64,000 bases of DNA. Source: an uncultured Prevotellaceae bacterium. GTDB taxonomy: Bacteria > Bacteroidota > Bacteroidia > Bacteroidales > Bacteroidaceae. The notes beneath the pieces were generated by a model. The model saw only the letters and a program-made list of their open reading frames with translations, was not told the DNA's origin and searched no databases. Positions 25,252 to 33,641 of the stretch are shown in pieces. How positions within the stretch are numbered: the stretch's first letter is position 1; each line of letters opens with the position of its first letter. Both the position numbers and the translations under genes were made by a program. The DNA is taken from positions 1 to 64,000 of the forward strand of contig CAMVOK010000015.1 in assembly GCA_947169115.1 (NCBI GenBank), written 5' to 3'.

Positions 25252-25842
25252 ATGAAAACTACATTTACGTCCATCATGAAGAACTTTTGGATTATAGGTT
25301 TGATGTCCATCGGCATGTGTTGTCTCAGCAGTTGTGACGAGGACGAACAAATTGGGAGTTATGTCAGTGGTCGCTGGTTCGGCGACATGGATATGTGGTT
25401 AGGCGAAGAACGTGCTTTGGGCTCCGAAATTGAGTTCTACCCAGAGGGATGGGGAAGCACCCAAGGACGCGGCATTGAAGTGGACTATTACCACAGAGGT
25501 TCCATAAGACACGATTTCAGATGGCGAATTCGCGACGGAGTAATTTACATGACATTCGACGACTCGGATCTCGACTGTGCCATTGCCGATTATCGCATTG
25601 ACGAGTATTATTTCCGTGGCTATATTGCCGACTACTACACTTTGGGTAACCAGACCTATTTTAATCTGCGTAATTACGACCGATACTGGAACGAATATGG
25701 TTACAGCAACTATTATAATGGAGGTGGATACTATTACGTAAAGGGCGAGAAGAACTGGGGCATAGGAAATGACAGCACGGCCATTCCGACGGAAACGGAA
25801 GAGCCTAAATGCATCCGCGGCGTAAATAAGGTGAAGGAATAA
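25252..25842 (+). CDS. Lipoprotein of unknown function
   Basis: This 196-residue protein has a lipobox 'CLSSC' with Cys28 followed by acidic residues, a pattern that fits surface export of Bacteroidetes lipoproteins. The body is very rich in Tyr, Asp, Gly and Trp ('DYYHRGS', 'YGYSNYYNGGGYYYV'), and alternating short strands suggest a lipocalin-like or beta-barrel fold. I do not recognise the family. It is followed after 19 bp by the B3/B4-domain gene. Confidence 0.75.
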   Translation: MKTTFTSIMKNFWIIGLMSIGMCCLSSCDEDEQIGSYVSGRWFGDMDMWLGEERALGSEIEFYPEGWGSTQGRGIEVDYYHRGSIRHDFRWRIRDGVIYMTFDDSDLDCAIADYRIDEYYFRGYIADYYTLGNQTYFNLRNYDRYWNEYGYSNYYNGGGYYYVKGEKNWGIGNDSTAIPTETEEPKCIRGVNKVKE

Positions 25843-25861
25843 GGATTAAAGGTGAAGAGTT

Positions 25862-26530
25862 ATGGAAATAAGAGTCTCTGAAGAGATACGGCAGCGGTGC
25901 CCTGAGTTTACGGGTGCCGCTGTTTTGGCTTGCGTACAGAACACGGAAACCAATCCTCAATTATGGGAGGAGATTAACCATTTCATCACTGACTATCGAA
26001 GTCGCTATACGCCCGATAGTATTAAGGAAATGCCAACAATCTTAGCCACACGAGAAGCCTACAAACGTTGTGGAAAAGACCCAAGCCGCTACCGTCCTTC
26101 GGGGGAAGCCTTGGTTCGACGCACCCTAAAGGGGAACGATCTCTATCGCGTGTCAACCATCGTTGACCTTATTAACCTGGCCTCTATCGCCTACGGATAT
26201 AGTATAGGCGGGTTCGATTCAGACAAAATAAAAGGTCAAACATTGACATTGGGCATAGGCAAAGAAGGAGAACCCTACGAAGGGATAGGAAGGGGAACCT
26301 TAAACATCAGCGGATTGCCCGTTTTTCGCGATGAATTAGGCGGAATTGGAACACCGACAAGCGACAACGAGCGTACTAAAATCTCCTTAGAAACCACCCA
26401 CTTGCTGACCATCGTAAATGGCTATGACGGAGACAAAACTAACACCCTGGCCTGTGCCCAATACATTCAAGAACTACTTCAGAAATATGCCATGAGTGAG
26501 CGTAATGAAATCATATTATTCGGCTGTTAG
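25862..26530 (+). CDS. B3/B4 tRNA-binding-domain protein
   Basis: This 222-residue protein matches the stand-alone B3/B4 domain related to the editing region of phenylalanyl-tRNA synthetase beta: 'CPEFTGAAVLACVQN', 'REAYKRCGKDPSRYRPS', 'LVRRTLKG', 'VSTIVDLINLAS' and 'GGFDSDKI'. Stand-alone versions may edit misacylated tRNA or amino-acid derivatives; the substrate here is unknown. It is cytosolic, with no signal peptide. The gene is intact and the downstream GH43 gene starts 67 bp later. Confidence 0.85.
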   Translation: MEIRVSEEIRQRCPEFTGAAVLACVQNTETNPQLWEEINHFITDYRSRYTPDSIKEMPTILATREAYKRCGKDPSRYRPSGEALVRRTLKGNDLYRVSTIVDLINLASIAYGYSIGGFDSDKIKGQTLTLGIGKEGEPYEGIGRGTLNISGLPVFRDELGGIGTPTSDNERTKISLETTHLLTIVNGYDGDKTNTLACAQYIQELLQKYAMSERNEIILFGC

Positions 26531-26597
26531 ACGCATTGGCAAGAAAACCTTTTTGCCAATAGCGTGTCTAATAGACAATATCATAATTCATTACGTC

Positions 26598-27563
26598 ATG
26601 AAGAAGCTCGTTACATTACTCCTGATTTTCAGTTTCGGCACAGCCAATGCTAAGTGGACAACCATCAAAAATGGTCAGTTATGGAAAGACACCAACGGGA
26701 ACACGGTACAGGCTCATGCCCCAGGTTTTATTCATAAAGATGGCCGTTGGTACATGGTAGGCGAAGACCGTTCTAATGCCTTTCGTCCTGACGTCAACCT
26801 TTACTCAAGTAACGATTTGGTCCACTGGACGTTCGAAAGAAAAATCATCCAAAATAAAGTGACAACTCCAGAACTGGGACGCTCACGTATGATTGAGCGT
26901 GCCAAACTGCTTTACAACGAAGCCACACATCAGTACGTTGTCTGGTGCCATTACGAATCGGGCAACTATGCCGCATCGGAAGCGGCATGTTTCGAAAGCG
27001 ACTCTGTCAATGGCAAATACCATCTGGTATGGAGCGGACGGCCTTTAGGTATCAAGAGTAGGGATTGCAACATCTTCCAGGATATCGACGGCACGACATA
27101 CTTCATTTCCACCACTGAGGAGAATCAGCACCTCGGACTTTTCACCCTCAGCACCGATTACCACGAACCTATTAGCCATACCCAACTTTTTCCCCACCAA
27201 CGACGGGAAGCGCCAGCAGTCGTTCGTGTCGGAGACTATTATTTCATGTTCAGTTCTGCCTGTTCTGGCTGGACTCCAAATCAGTGCAAGGTATCTTACT
27301 CCAAAAGTCTAACCGAGGGGTGGTCGCCCCTCAGAAACATCGGCGACAAAACCGCATTTCGAACCCAAGCCGCCGCAATTTTAACCATCAAAGGAACCAA
27401 ACAGACCACCTATCTCTACGTCGGCGACAGATGGATGGACCCCACCCTACCCGAGTCCAAAATCATCATCTTTCCAATCACCTTCCAGGGTACAGAATGC
27501 CAGTTCCACTACATGGAGGAATTTGACATCAATTTCAAGACAGGAGAATGGCGTAAAAATTAG
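26598..27563 (+). CDS. Secreted GH43-like glycoside hydrolase
   Basis: ATG 26598 is chosen because it starts a signal peptide ('MKKLVTLLLIFSFGTANA'); the frame upstream to 26496 overlaps the previous gene and is not coding. The 321-residue product is a single five-bladed-propeller domain resembling the GH43 clan, near the galactanase/galactosidase subfamilies: 'HAPGFIHKDGRWYMVGE', 'LYSSNDLVHW', 'ERAKLLYNEATHQYVVW' and 'SRDCNIFQDIDGTTYF'. The Glu in 'IERAKL' and Asp in 'SRDCN' sit where catalytic acids occur. Likely substrates are galactan or arabinogalactan side chains. It may act with the downstream rhamnogalacturonan esterase. Confidence 0.8.
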   Translation: MKKLVTLLLIFSFGTANAKWTTIKNGQLWKDTNGNTVQAHAPGFIHKDGRWYMVGEDRSNAFRPDVNLYSSNDLVHWTFERKIIQNKVTTPELGRSRMIERAKLLYNEATHQYVVWCHYESGNYAASEAACFESDSVNGKYHLVWSGRPLGIKSRDCNIFQDIDGTTYFISTTEENQHLGLFTLSTDYHEPISHTQLFPHQRREAPAVVRVGDYYFMFSSACSGWTPNQCKVSYSKSLTEGWSPLRNIGDKTAFRTQAAAILTIKGTKQTTYLYVGDRWMDPTLPESKIIIFPITFQGTECQFHYMEEFDINFKTGEWRKN

Positions 27564-27621
27564 TTATGTTGCTTTGCAACAAAAACATCTTATTTAATTT
27601 CTTTAGACACGAAGAAATTAC

Positions 27622-27629
27622 TATCTTTG
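27622..27629 (+). promoter_or_regulatory. -7 box (TATCTTTG) of the esterase gene
   Basis: TATCTTTG followed by tagcc fits TAnnTTTG and lies 61 bp before the ATG at 27691. The -33 match (tttag) is weak. Confidence 0.5.
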
Positions 27630-27690
27630 TAGCCAAAATACAAAGTATTTATCTGGATTTACAAACCAATCAAAACATAACTCTAACATC

Positions 27691-29346
27691 ATGAGAAAAT
27701 TACACTCATTTTGGAAGAAAATATATCTGGCCGTGATAACAGCCCTTCTCTCTACAGGAATATCGGCACAAGACAACTATCGTCCCATGGAGGACGTAAA
27801 CAAAGTCGTTGACCTTACGCTCGATTCTTTAGAAAAGGCCGCTACAGCTCGCCCAGAAGCTGGTAGCAGTCGTAGAGGAAATAACCCAGTACTTTTCCTT
27901 GTGGGAAACTCTACTATGAGGACAGGCACATTGGGGAATGGAGACAATGGTCAATGGGGATGGGGATACTATGCCCACGAATTTTTCGATGAGAATCAAA
28001 TAACGGTTGAGAATCAAGCATTAGGAGGAACATCGAGTCGCACTTTCTACAACCGTCTATGGCCAGACGTAAAGAAAGGCATACGATCTGGGGACTATGT
28101 TATCATCGAACTCGGGCACAACGACAACGGCCCATTCGATTCAGGTCGCGCACGTGCATCCATTCGTGGAATATCTGCCACTGACAGCCTCAACGTAACT
28201 ATAAAAGAGACAGGAAAAAAGGAGACGGTATATTCTTATGGAGAATACATGCGTCGCTTTGTACGGGAAACTCGCGCTTTGGGTGCCCATCCTATCCTGA
28301 TGAGCCTAACACCAAGGAATGCCTATGAAAGACCAGGGCGAGTAGTTCGTGTGAATGAGACGTTTGGACTGTGGGCAAGACAAATAGCAGAAGAACTGAA
28401 TTGCCCCTTCGTGGATTTGAACGAAATTTCAGCCTTAAAGTATGATGTCATGTCGGAATGGAAGTTCAACTATCACTTCTATCTGGACCACATACACACC
28501 TCTGCTTTTGGAGCACGGCTCAATGCACGTTCAGCTGCCGAAGGACTAATGCAGTGCAACCATCCCGAGATACAGTCCTTAAAGGTTATGATGAAGACTG
28601 AGAAACCGACAACTGGTGTACGACGTGAAAAAGGCAAACCCGTATTATTCATCACTGGTGATTCCACAGTAAAGAATACCGACAAAGACGAAGATGGGAT
28701 GTGGGGCTGGGGAAGCCAAGCTGCTACCGTATTCGATGCCAGCCGCATCACGATTCAAAACTCAGCACAAGCAGGACGTTCGTGCCGTTCGTACCTGCGC
28801 GAAGGACGTTGGGACAAAGTCATCAATGACGTTCAAGCAGGAGACTTCGTACTCATTCAGTTTGGACACAACGATGCCGGTAAGGAACTGGACTACGGCA
28901 AGGCTCGCAACGACATCATGGGCACGGCTGATTCAAGCCATGTATATCGTGTACGTACAGACAAGGAAGTGCGGAATGAGGTGGTTTATACCTTTGGTTG
29001 GTATTTACACAAAATGATTGACGATGTTCGAGAGAAAGGAGCCACACCCATTCTGGTAAGTCTAACCCCCAGAAACGAATGGAAGGACGGAAAGATAGAA
29101 AGAAGAAACGATTCTTTCGGCCAGTGGTATCGTAATGTCGTGGAACAGACAAGCGTAGAGTTTGTGGATTTACACAACATCTCTGCTGATGCCTTCGACC
29201 AGATGGGACAGACTGCAACCCAGGAGTTCTACAAAGGCGACCACACACACACCAGTAAACTGGGTGCAAAATTAAACGCCCAAGGCATTGCCAAAGGACT
29301 TAGGCAAAACAAGAGTGAACTGGCAAAATATTTACTCCCAGAATGA
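27691..29346 (+). CDS. Tandem CE12 (rhamnogalacturonan acetylesterase-like) SGNH hydrolase
   Basis: This 551-residue secreted protein (signal peptide ending 'GISAQ') has two SGNH domains. Domain 1 has 'VGNSTMR' (Ser), 'GGTSSR' (Gly), 'GHNDNG' (Asn) and 'DHIHTS' (Asp/His). Domain 2 has 'TGDSTVK', 'AGRSCR', 'GHNDAG' and 'DHTHTS'. Both catalytic sets appear complete, and both keep the 'GWGYYA/GWGSQA' motif of CE12. They would deacetylate pectic rhamnogalacturonan, complementing the GH43-like enzyme upstream. The two copies are diverged, which suggests an old duplication and possibly different specificities. Confidence 0.88.
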   Translation: MRKLHSFWKKIYLAVITALLSTGISAQDNYRPMEDVNKVVDLTLDSLEKAATARPEAGSSRRGNNPVLFLVGNSTMRTGTLGNGDNGQWGWGYYAHEFFDENQITVENQALGGTSSRTFYNRLWPDVKKGIRSGDYVIIELGHNDNGPFDSGRARASIRGISATDSLNVTIKETGKKETVYSYGEYMRRFVRETRALGAHPILMSLTPRNAYERPGRVVRVNETFGLWARQIAEELNCPFVDLNEISALKYDVMSEWKFNYHFYLDHIHTSAFGARLNARSAAEGLMQCNHPEIQSLKVMMKTEKPTTGVRREKGKPVLFITGDSTVKNTDKDEDGMWGWGSQAATVFDASRITIQNSAQAGRSCRSYLREGRWDKVINDVQAGDFVLIQFGHNDAGKELDYGKARNDIMGTADSSHVYRVRTDKEVRNEVVYTFGWYLHKMIDDVREKGATPILVSLTPRNEWKDGKIERRNDSFGQWYRNVVEQTSVEFVDLHNISADAFDQMGQTATQEFYKGDHTHTSKLGAKLNAQGIAKGLRQNKSELAKYLLPE

Positions 29347-29376
29347 GAATGAAATAAAAAGAAAAACAAGATACAT

Positions 29377-32300
29377 ATGAAAAAGAATGTACTATCCTTA
29401 CTGATGCTCTTTTATGGACTAACATTCCTTTGGGCAATCAACTGGGAAAAGCCTGTCCTCAAAACGACAGACACTCCAAACGAAGGAACAAGCTACTATT
29501 TGTATCATACAGGTAGGAAACAGATGCTCACCTATGGTGGAAAGTGGGGTACTCATGCCTTTCTGGACAGCACGGGGGTGGCCGCCCTACCATACCTGAT
29601 AACTCAGTCGAGCCAAGGCTATACATTCTATAGTTCACAGGCTGAAAATCAAGGACTACTATTCCGAGAGAGTACGGGTACGGGTGTTTATACCGATTAC
29701 AACTATCACGGCGATGCCTCCACACATTGGGCCATTGTGAAAAACGGCAATGGCACGGTGAACATCAAGACAGATGCCAATGATTACATCTGGGGAGATT
29801 ATGGGTACAAGGTGACCAGTGACGAAAACACTTACTTACTCGGTTGGAACCCCGATGCCGTGGATATCAGTAAAGACGGGGAACCTTTAGGCGGCAATCA
29901 GTCCGTATATATGCTGAAGCCTAACGTATCCGGCTTCGAGACCAACTGGACATTTATAGTCACCACCGACTACGAACTGTATCAAGCACAAGAGGCTCTG
30001 TATGCCATGGCAGAAAAGGCTGCAAGCAGAGGTATTACATACACTGACTTCACCAGTGTCTATAACGGGACCGACATCAAAGCGATCAAAGCCGCTACAG
30101 CCACTCTAAAGGAACGGATAGAACAAGGAGAAGAGGAAGACACCATCATCACCGACACTTTGTTCATTGCACTGAACGACAGTTCTACTATGATATTCCC
30201 CCAAAAATACATAAAGGGCACAGAAGAGAATGAAGATTTTATCACCTTCACCTTGGCAGGAGACACCAGCATCGTGATAGCCAAGAGCCATATCGTAAGC
30301 ATGGGTACGGAATACAAAGGTACACTACCCAACTTTGAAAGTTACAAGTTTAACAATAAATTTAACGACCAACTCTATACCGATGCCGAAGGCGAAATAG
30401 ACAGCATCAACAGAAAAGTTTACGTAAGCATAGGGTGCATTGGAAAACGCCTAACCCCATCCTTCAAACTCCCCGATGGAGTAAAAGCCTATATTAACGG
30501 GGTACAGCAACACAGCAAAGAAACCCGTTTGCGTTTCGATGCTCCCGTACATTACACCCTTGCCTATCCTAAGCAATATCTCTACAAAGTAGTAAAAGTA
30601 AGCGATGAGGTTTGGAGCACCCCCGAAGGAAACGGCGAAATGTGGATAACGACACAAGTGAATTTGACGGAGGATATGCTTTCAACGAATGCGCCAAGCA
30701 ACTCAGACGAAGGCCCAGACAAAATGCTTGACGGCAACCCGAGCACCTTCTATCACTCCACCTGGGGCAATGGGGCATATACGCCACTGACCTGGAGCAA
30801 TGGAGGGTATTATGGTGATGGTGTAACCGAATGGCCCTACATTCAGATTGCCTTGAAAGAACCTCTATCACGTATTAAGTTCACCTATATCACTCGTCCT
30901 CAGACCAGCAACGGCTATTGTCCGCTCGGCTTCATACTGCAAGGTAGCAACGACGGCAATAGCTGGAACGATATTCAGACCCTCACCAGCGAGAAGGATG
31001 GTTTGCCCACCACAGCAGCCACGGAATATACTAGCGCCATACTGAATCTGGGTGCCACATACAAGTACCTGCGTTTGCAGTTGACTCAGTCGCAACGTAA
31101 AAACTACCTTGTATTGAGCGAGTTTGCTTTATTTCAAGTAGAGGAGAATCCAGATTATGTGCAAGAAGACCCCGTTCTCATATCTCCTGCAGAGTATACC
31201 AAGACCTTTGTCCCCTATGGTTCAGAATATGAGGTGAAAGTCGACTTCCTCACCGATCATCCCACTACAGAGTATAACGTGCCACGCGTTGACATCTGGT
31301 TCGGAGACAAGGAAACCTGGAGCAGTTCCATGTGGATTGGACGCAACGGCAAGTCATTCTACGAGGATGCTACCATCAAGATTGACGGTGCCGGTGTATT
31401 CCCCGACATGGAAGAGACAGAAATCCAGATTAAGGGTCGTGGCAATTCCAGTTGGACGAACTCGTATAGCAGCAAGAACCCCTATCGCATGAAGTTCGCC
31501 ACTAAGGTAAAACCCTTCGGAATGACCAAGGGCAAGTCATGGGTATTGCTGGCCAACAAGCAGAGCGGTTCCATGACCACCAACGCTATAGCCATGAAAA
31601 TAGCCGACATGGTGGAAACGCGCGGATGCAATCACATCATCCCCGTCGAACTATACGTAAATAATCAGTACCGAGGCTCCTATAACTTCACGGAGAAAAC
31701 AGGATTCTCCAACAATAGTATTGACCTTGACGACGATACGAACGCCGTTTTCCTGGAACTCGACTCATACTATGACGAGACCTACAAGTTCCGCGACAAG
31801 AACTATAACCTCTATGTCAACGTAAAAGAACCCGAACTGAGCGAGCAAGTAACAGAGGGGCTACTTACTGAGACAGAAGCCAGACAAAGATTCCAGCAGA
31901 TACAAGAAGCCTTCAACACCTTTACTGGCGCAACAAAAGATGGCGGGACTGCCATGCTCGATGTTGATGCCTTCGTGCGTGCCATGCTGGTCACCGACCT
32001 TGTCCGCAACGAGGAATTGAAACATCCCAAGAGTTGGTTCCTTTATAACGAAGACATCACAACAACCGATTCCCTCTGGACCTTTGGTCCCGTGTGGGAC
32101 TTCGACTGGTCGTATGGCTACGAGGGCACAAGCACATATTTCATCAACAATGCAGAGATTGACCTTTTTGCCAAGATGGGTTCCAACAACATCGGATTCC
32201 CATTCTTCCAGCAACTATTGCGCGGAAGCGATGTGGTGAAGAAAGCTTACTATAAGTTATGGACGGAGTTCATCAAGAGTGGGAAGTTGGACGAACTCAT

Positions 32301-32703
32301 TGAGTTCTGCGACGACTATCAAAGCTATGTAAATCCCTCATTCATACATAATCAGGATGGCGTAATCGTAGATAGCTACGACTGGTGGACGAACACAGGT
32401 TGGGGCGACGGAAAAAACTACGCTACAGTAAACACCAACGCCAAGAACTGGTTGACGAAACGTGCCAATTACATCTACACTCACCTTGACGTGTATGACA
32501 TCTCGGACGACATCATCGAGCCTGAAGAGGATGATTACGGCCGACCTGACCGTGTAGATGTCGCAGAGGTCATGCAGAAGCCCGTTGATGTATATACGAT
32601 TCATGGCATACTTGTCCGCAAGCAGGTTCCATACGGCCGTTTCAACATTGGGCTGATGCCTGGCATCTACGTTGTTAATGGTAAGAAAGTTGCAATACAA
32701 TAA
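29377..32703 (+). CDS. Secreted CotH-kinase-like protein with discoidin (F5/8C) domain and sorting tail
   Basis: This 1108-residue protein has a signal peptide ending near 'FLWA'. Residues about 30-200 form an RICIN/YwqJ-like beta region ('YYLYHTGRKQML'). An F5/8 type C carbohydrate-binding domain spans about 435-590 ('DKMLDGNPSTFYHSTWG...YKYLRLQLT'). The CotH domain (about 640-1000) has 'IKGRGNSSW', 'KNPYRMKF', 'WVLLANK' and 'GPVWDFDWSYG'. The C-terminal 'YTIHGILVRKQ...GIYVVNGKKVAI' resembles a T9SS sorting signal. CotH proteins include atypical protein kinases; the role in Bacteroidota glycan loci is unknown. It starts 30 bp after the esterase gene. Confidence 0.85.
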   Translation: MKKNVLSLLMLFYGLTFLWAINWEKPVLKTTDTPNEGTSYYLYHTGRKQMLTYGGKWGTHAFLDSTGVAALPYLITQSSQGYTFYSSQAENQGLLFRESTGTGVYTDYNYHGDASTHWAIVKNGNGTVNIKTDANDYIWGDYGYKVTSDENTYLLGWNPDAVDISKDGEPLGGNQSVYMLKPNVSGFETNWTFIVTTDYELYQAQEALYAMAEKAASRGITYTDFTSVYNGTDIKAIKAATATLKERIEQGEEEDTIITDTLFIALNDSSTMIFPQKYIKGTEENEDFITFTLAGDTSIVIAKSHIVSMGTEYKGTLPNFESYKFNNKFNDQLYTDAEGEIDSINRKVYVSIGCIGKRLTPSFKLPDGVKAYINGVQQHSKETRLRFDAPVHYTLAYPKQYLYKVVKVSDEVWSTPEGNGEMWITTQVNLTEDMLSTNAPSNSDEGPDKMLDGNPSTFYHSTWGNGAYTPLTWSNGGYYGDGVTEWPYIQIALKEPLSRIKFTYITRPQTSNGYCPLGFILQGSNDGNSWNDIQTLTSEKDGLPTTAATEYTSAILNLGATYKYLRLQLTQSQRKNYLVLSEFALFQVEENPDYVQEDPVLISPAEYTKTFVPYGSEYEVKVDFLTDHPTTEYNVPRVDIWFGDKETWSSSMWIGRNGKSFYEDATIKIDGAGVFPDMEETEIQIKGRGNSSWTNSYSSKNPYRMKFATKVKPFGMTKGKSWVLLANKQSGSMTTNAIAMKIADMVETRGCNHIIPVELYVNNQYRGSYNFTEKTGFSNNSIDLDDDTNAVFLELDSYYDETYKFRDKNYNLYVNVKEPELSEQVTEGLLTETEARQRFQQIQEAFNTFTGATKDGGTAMLDVDAFVRAMLVTDLVRNEELKHPKSWFLYNEDITTTDSLWTFGPVWDFDWSYGYEGTSTYFINNAEIDLFAKMGSNNIGFPFFQQLLRGSDVVKKAYYKLWTEFIKSGKLDELIEFCDDYQSYVNPSFIHNQDGVIVDSYDWWTNTGWGDGKNYATVNTNAKNWLTKRANYIYTHLDVYDISDDIIEPEEDDYGRPDRVDVAEVMQKPVDVYTIHGILVRKQVPYGRFNIGLMPGIYVVNGKKVAIQ

Positions 32704-32709
32704 GAAATT

Positions 32710-33471
32710 ATGAAGTTCGTCAGTTGGAATGTCAATGGTCTGCGTGCCGTCGCAGGCAAAAACTTTGGTGAAGCCTTTGAATCTATAGATGCTGACTTCT
32801 TTTGCCTACAAGAAACAAAAATGCAACAAGGTCAGCTTGACATAGCATTCCTCGGCTATCAGAGTTTTTGGAACTATGCCGACAAAAAAGGCTACTCTGG
32901 CACAGCCATCTTTACGAAATACGCACCCCTGAATGTCCGTTATGGTATGGGCATTGACGAACATGACCATGAGGGACGTCTCATTACATTAGAATACAAA
33001 GATTTCTATCTTGTATGTTGCTACACGCCTAACAGCCAGGATGGTTTGCGCCGCCTTGACTATCGCATGAAGTGGGAAGACGACTTCCGCAAATACCTCT
33101 TAGAACTGGACAAGACGAAGCCCGTTATCCTCTGTGGAGACCTAAATGTGGCTCACGAGGAGATTGACCTGAAGAATCCCAAGAGCAATCGACAGAACGC
33201 TGGTTTCACCGATCAAGAACGTGAAAAGATGACAAACCTACTCCAAAGTGGTTTTACCGATTCGTTCCGCCACTTCTACCCTACCCTTGAAGGTGCCTAT
33301 TCGTGGTGGAGCTATCGTTTCCGAGCCCGAGAGAAGAATGCTGGATGGCGTATCGATTACTTTATCATTAGCAACAGACTCGTCCCCTCTATGCTGTCAG
33401 CCACCATACATAACGAAGTATTCGGCAGCGACCATTGTCCCGTGGAAGTTGTTTTAGATATAAATCCATGA
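32710..33471 (+). CDS. xth: Exodeoxyribonuclease III / AP endonuclease
   Basis: This 253-residue protein is full length for the family. It shows 'SWNVNGLRA', 'CLQETKM' (metal-binding Glu), 'YTPNSQDG', 'GDLNVAH' (Asp/Asn), 'WRIDYFIIS' and 'GSDHCPV' (catalytic Asp-His). It cleaves abasic sites and removes 3' blocking groups in base excision repair. It begins 6 bp after the CotH gene stop and is probably read through from that operon, although its role is unrelated. The stretch 33472-33583 holds nothing I recognise. Confidence 0.95.
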   Translation: MKFVSWNVNGLRAVAGKNFGEAFESIDADFFCLQETKMQQGQLDIAFLGYQSFWNYADKKGYSGTAIFTKYAPLNVRYGMGIDEHDHEGRLITLEYKDFYLVCCYTPNSQDGLRRLDYRMKWEDDFRKYLLELDKTKPVILCGDLNVAHEEIDLKNPKSNRQNAGFTDQEREKMTNLLQSGFTDSFRHFYPTLEGAYSWWSYRFRAREKNAGWRIDYFIISNRLVPSMLSATIHNEVFGSDHCPVEVVLDINP

Positions 33472-33583
33472 CCTTCTTTCAAACGTGCACTCAATAAGAG
33501 TCCAATATAACAACAGAAATTGAAATTCAAGCCTTTCACGCGGAACTGGATTGATACCCTTTGAGTTTCCGTAGAAGACTGAA

Positions 33584-33626
33584 TAAAAAAAAGCCCCCTG
33601 CCATCCATTTGGAAAGCAGGGGGCTT
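33584..33626 (-). terminator. Terminator of the papain-like protease gene
   Basis: On the minus strand GCCCCCTGC pairs with GCAGGGGGC around a 14-nt loop and is followed by an unbroken T tract of eight or more. It lies 15 bp beyond the protease stop. Confidence 0.88.
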
Positions 33627-33641
33627 AATATGTCTTCGGGC

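Noticed and set aside
27568..27580. Terminator after the GH43-like gene (gttgc-ttt-gcaac)
   Set aside because: The stem is only 5 bp and an A tract, not a T tract, follows on the coding strand.
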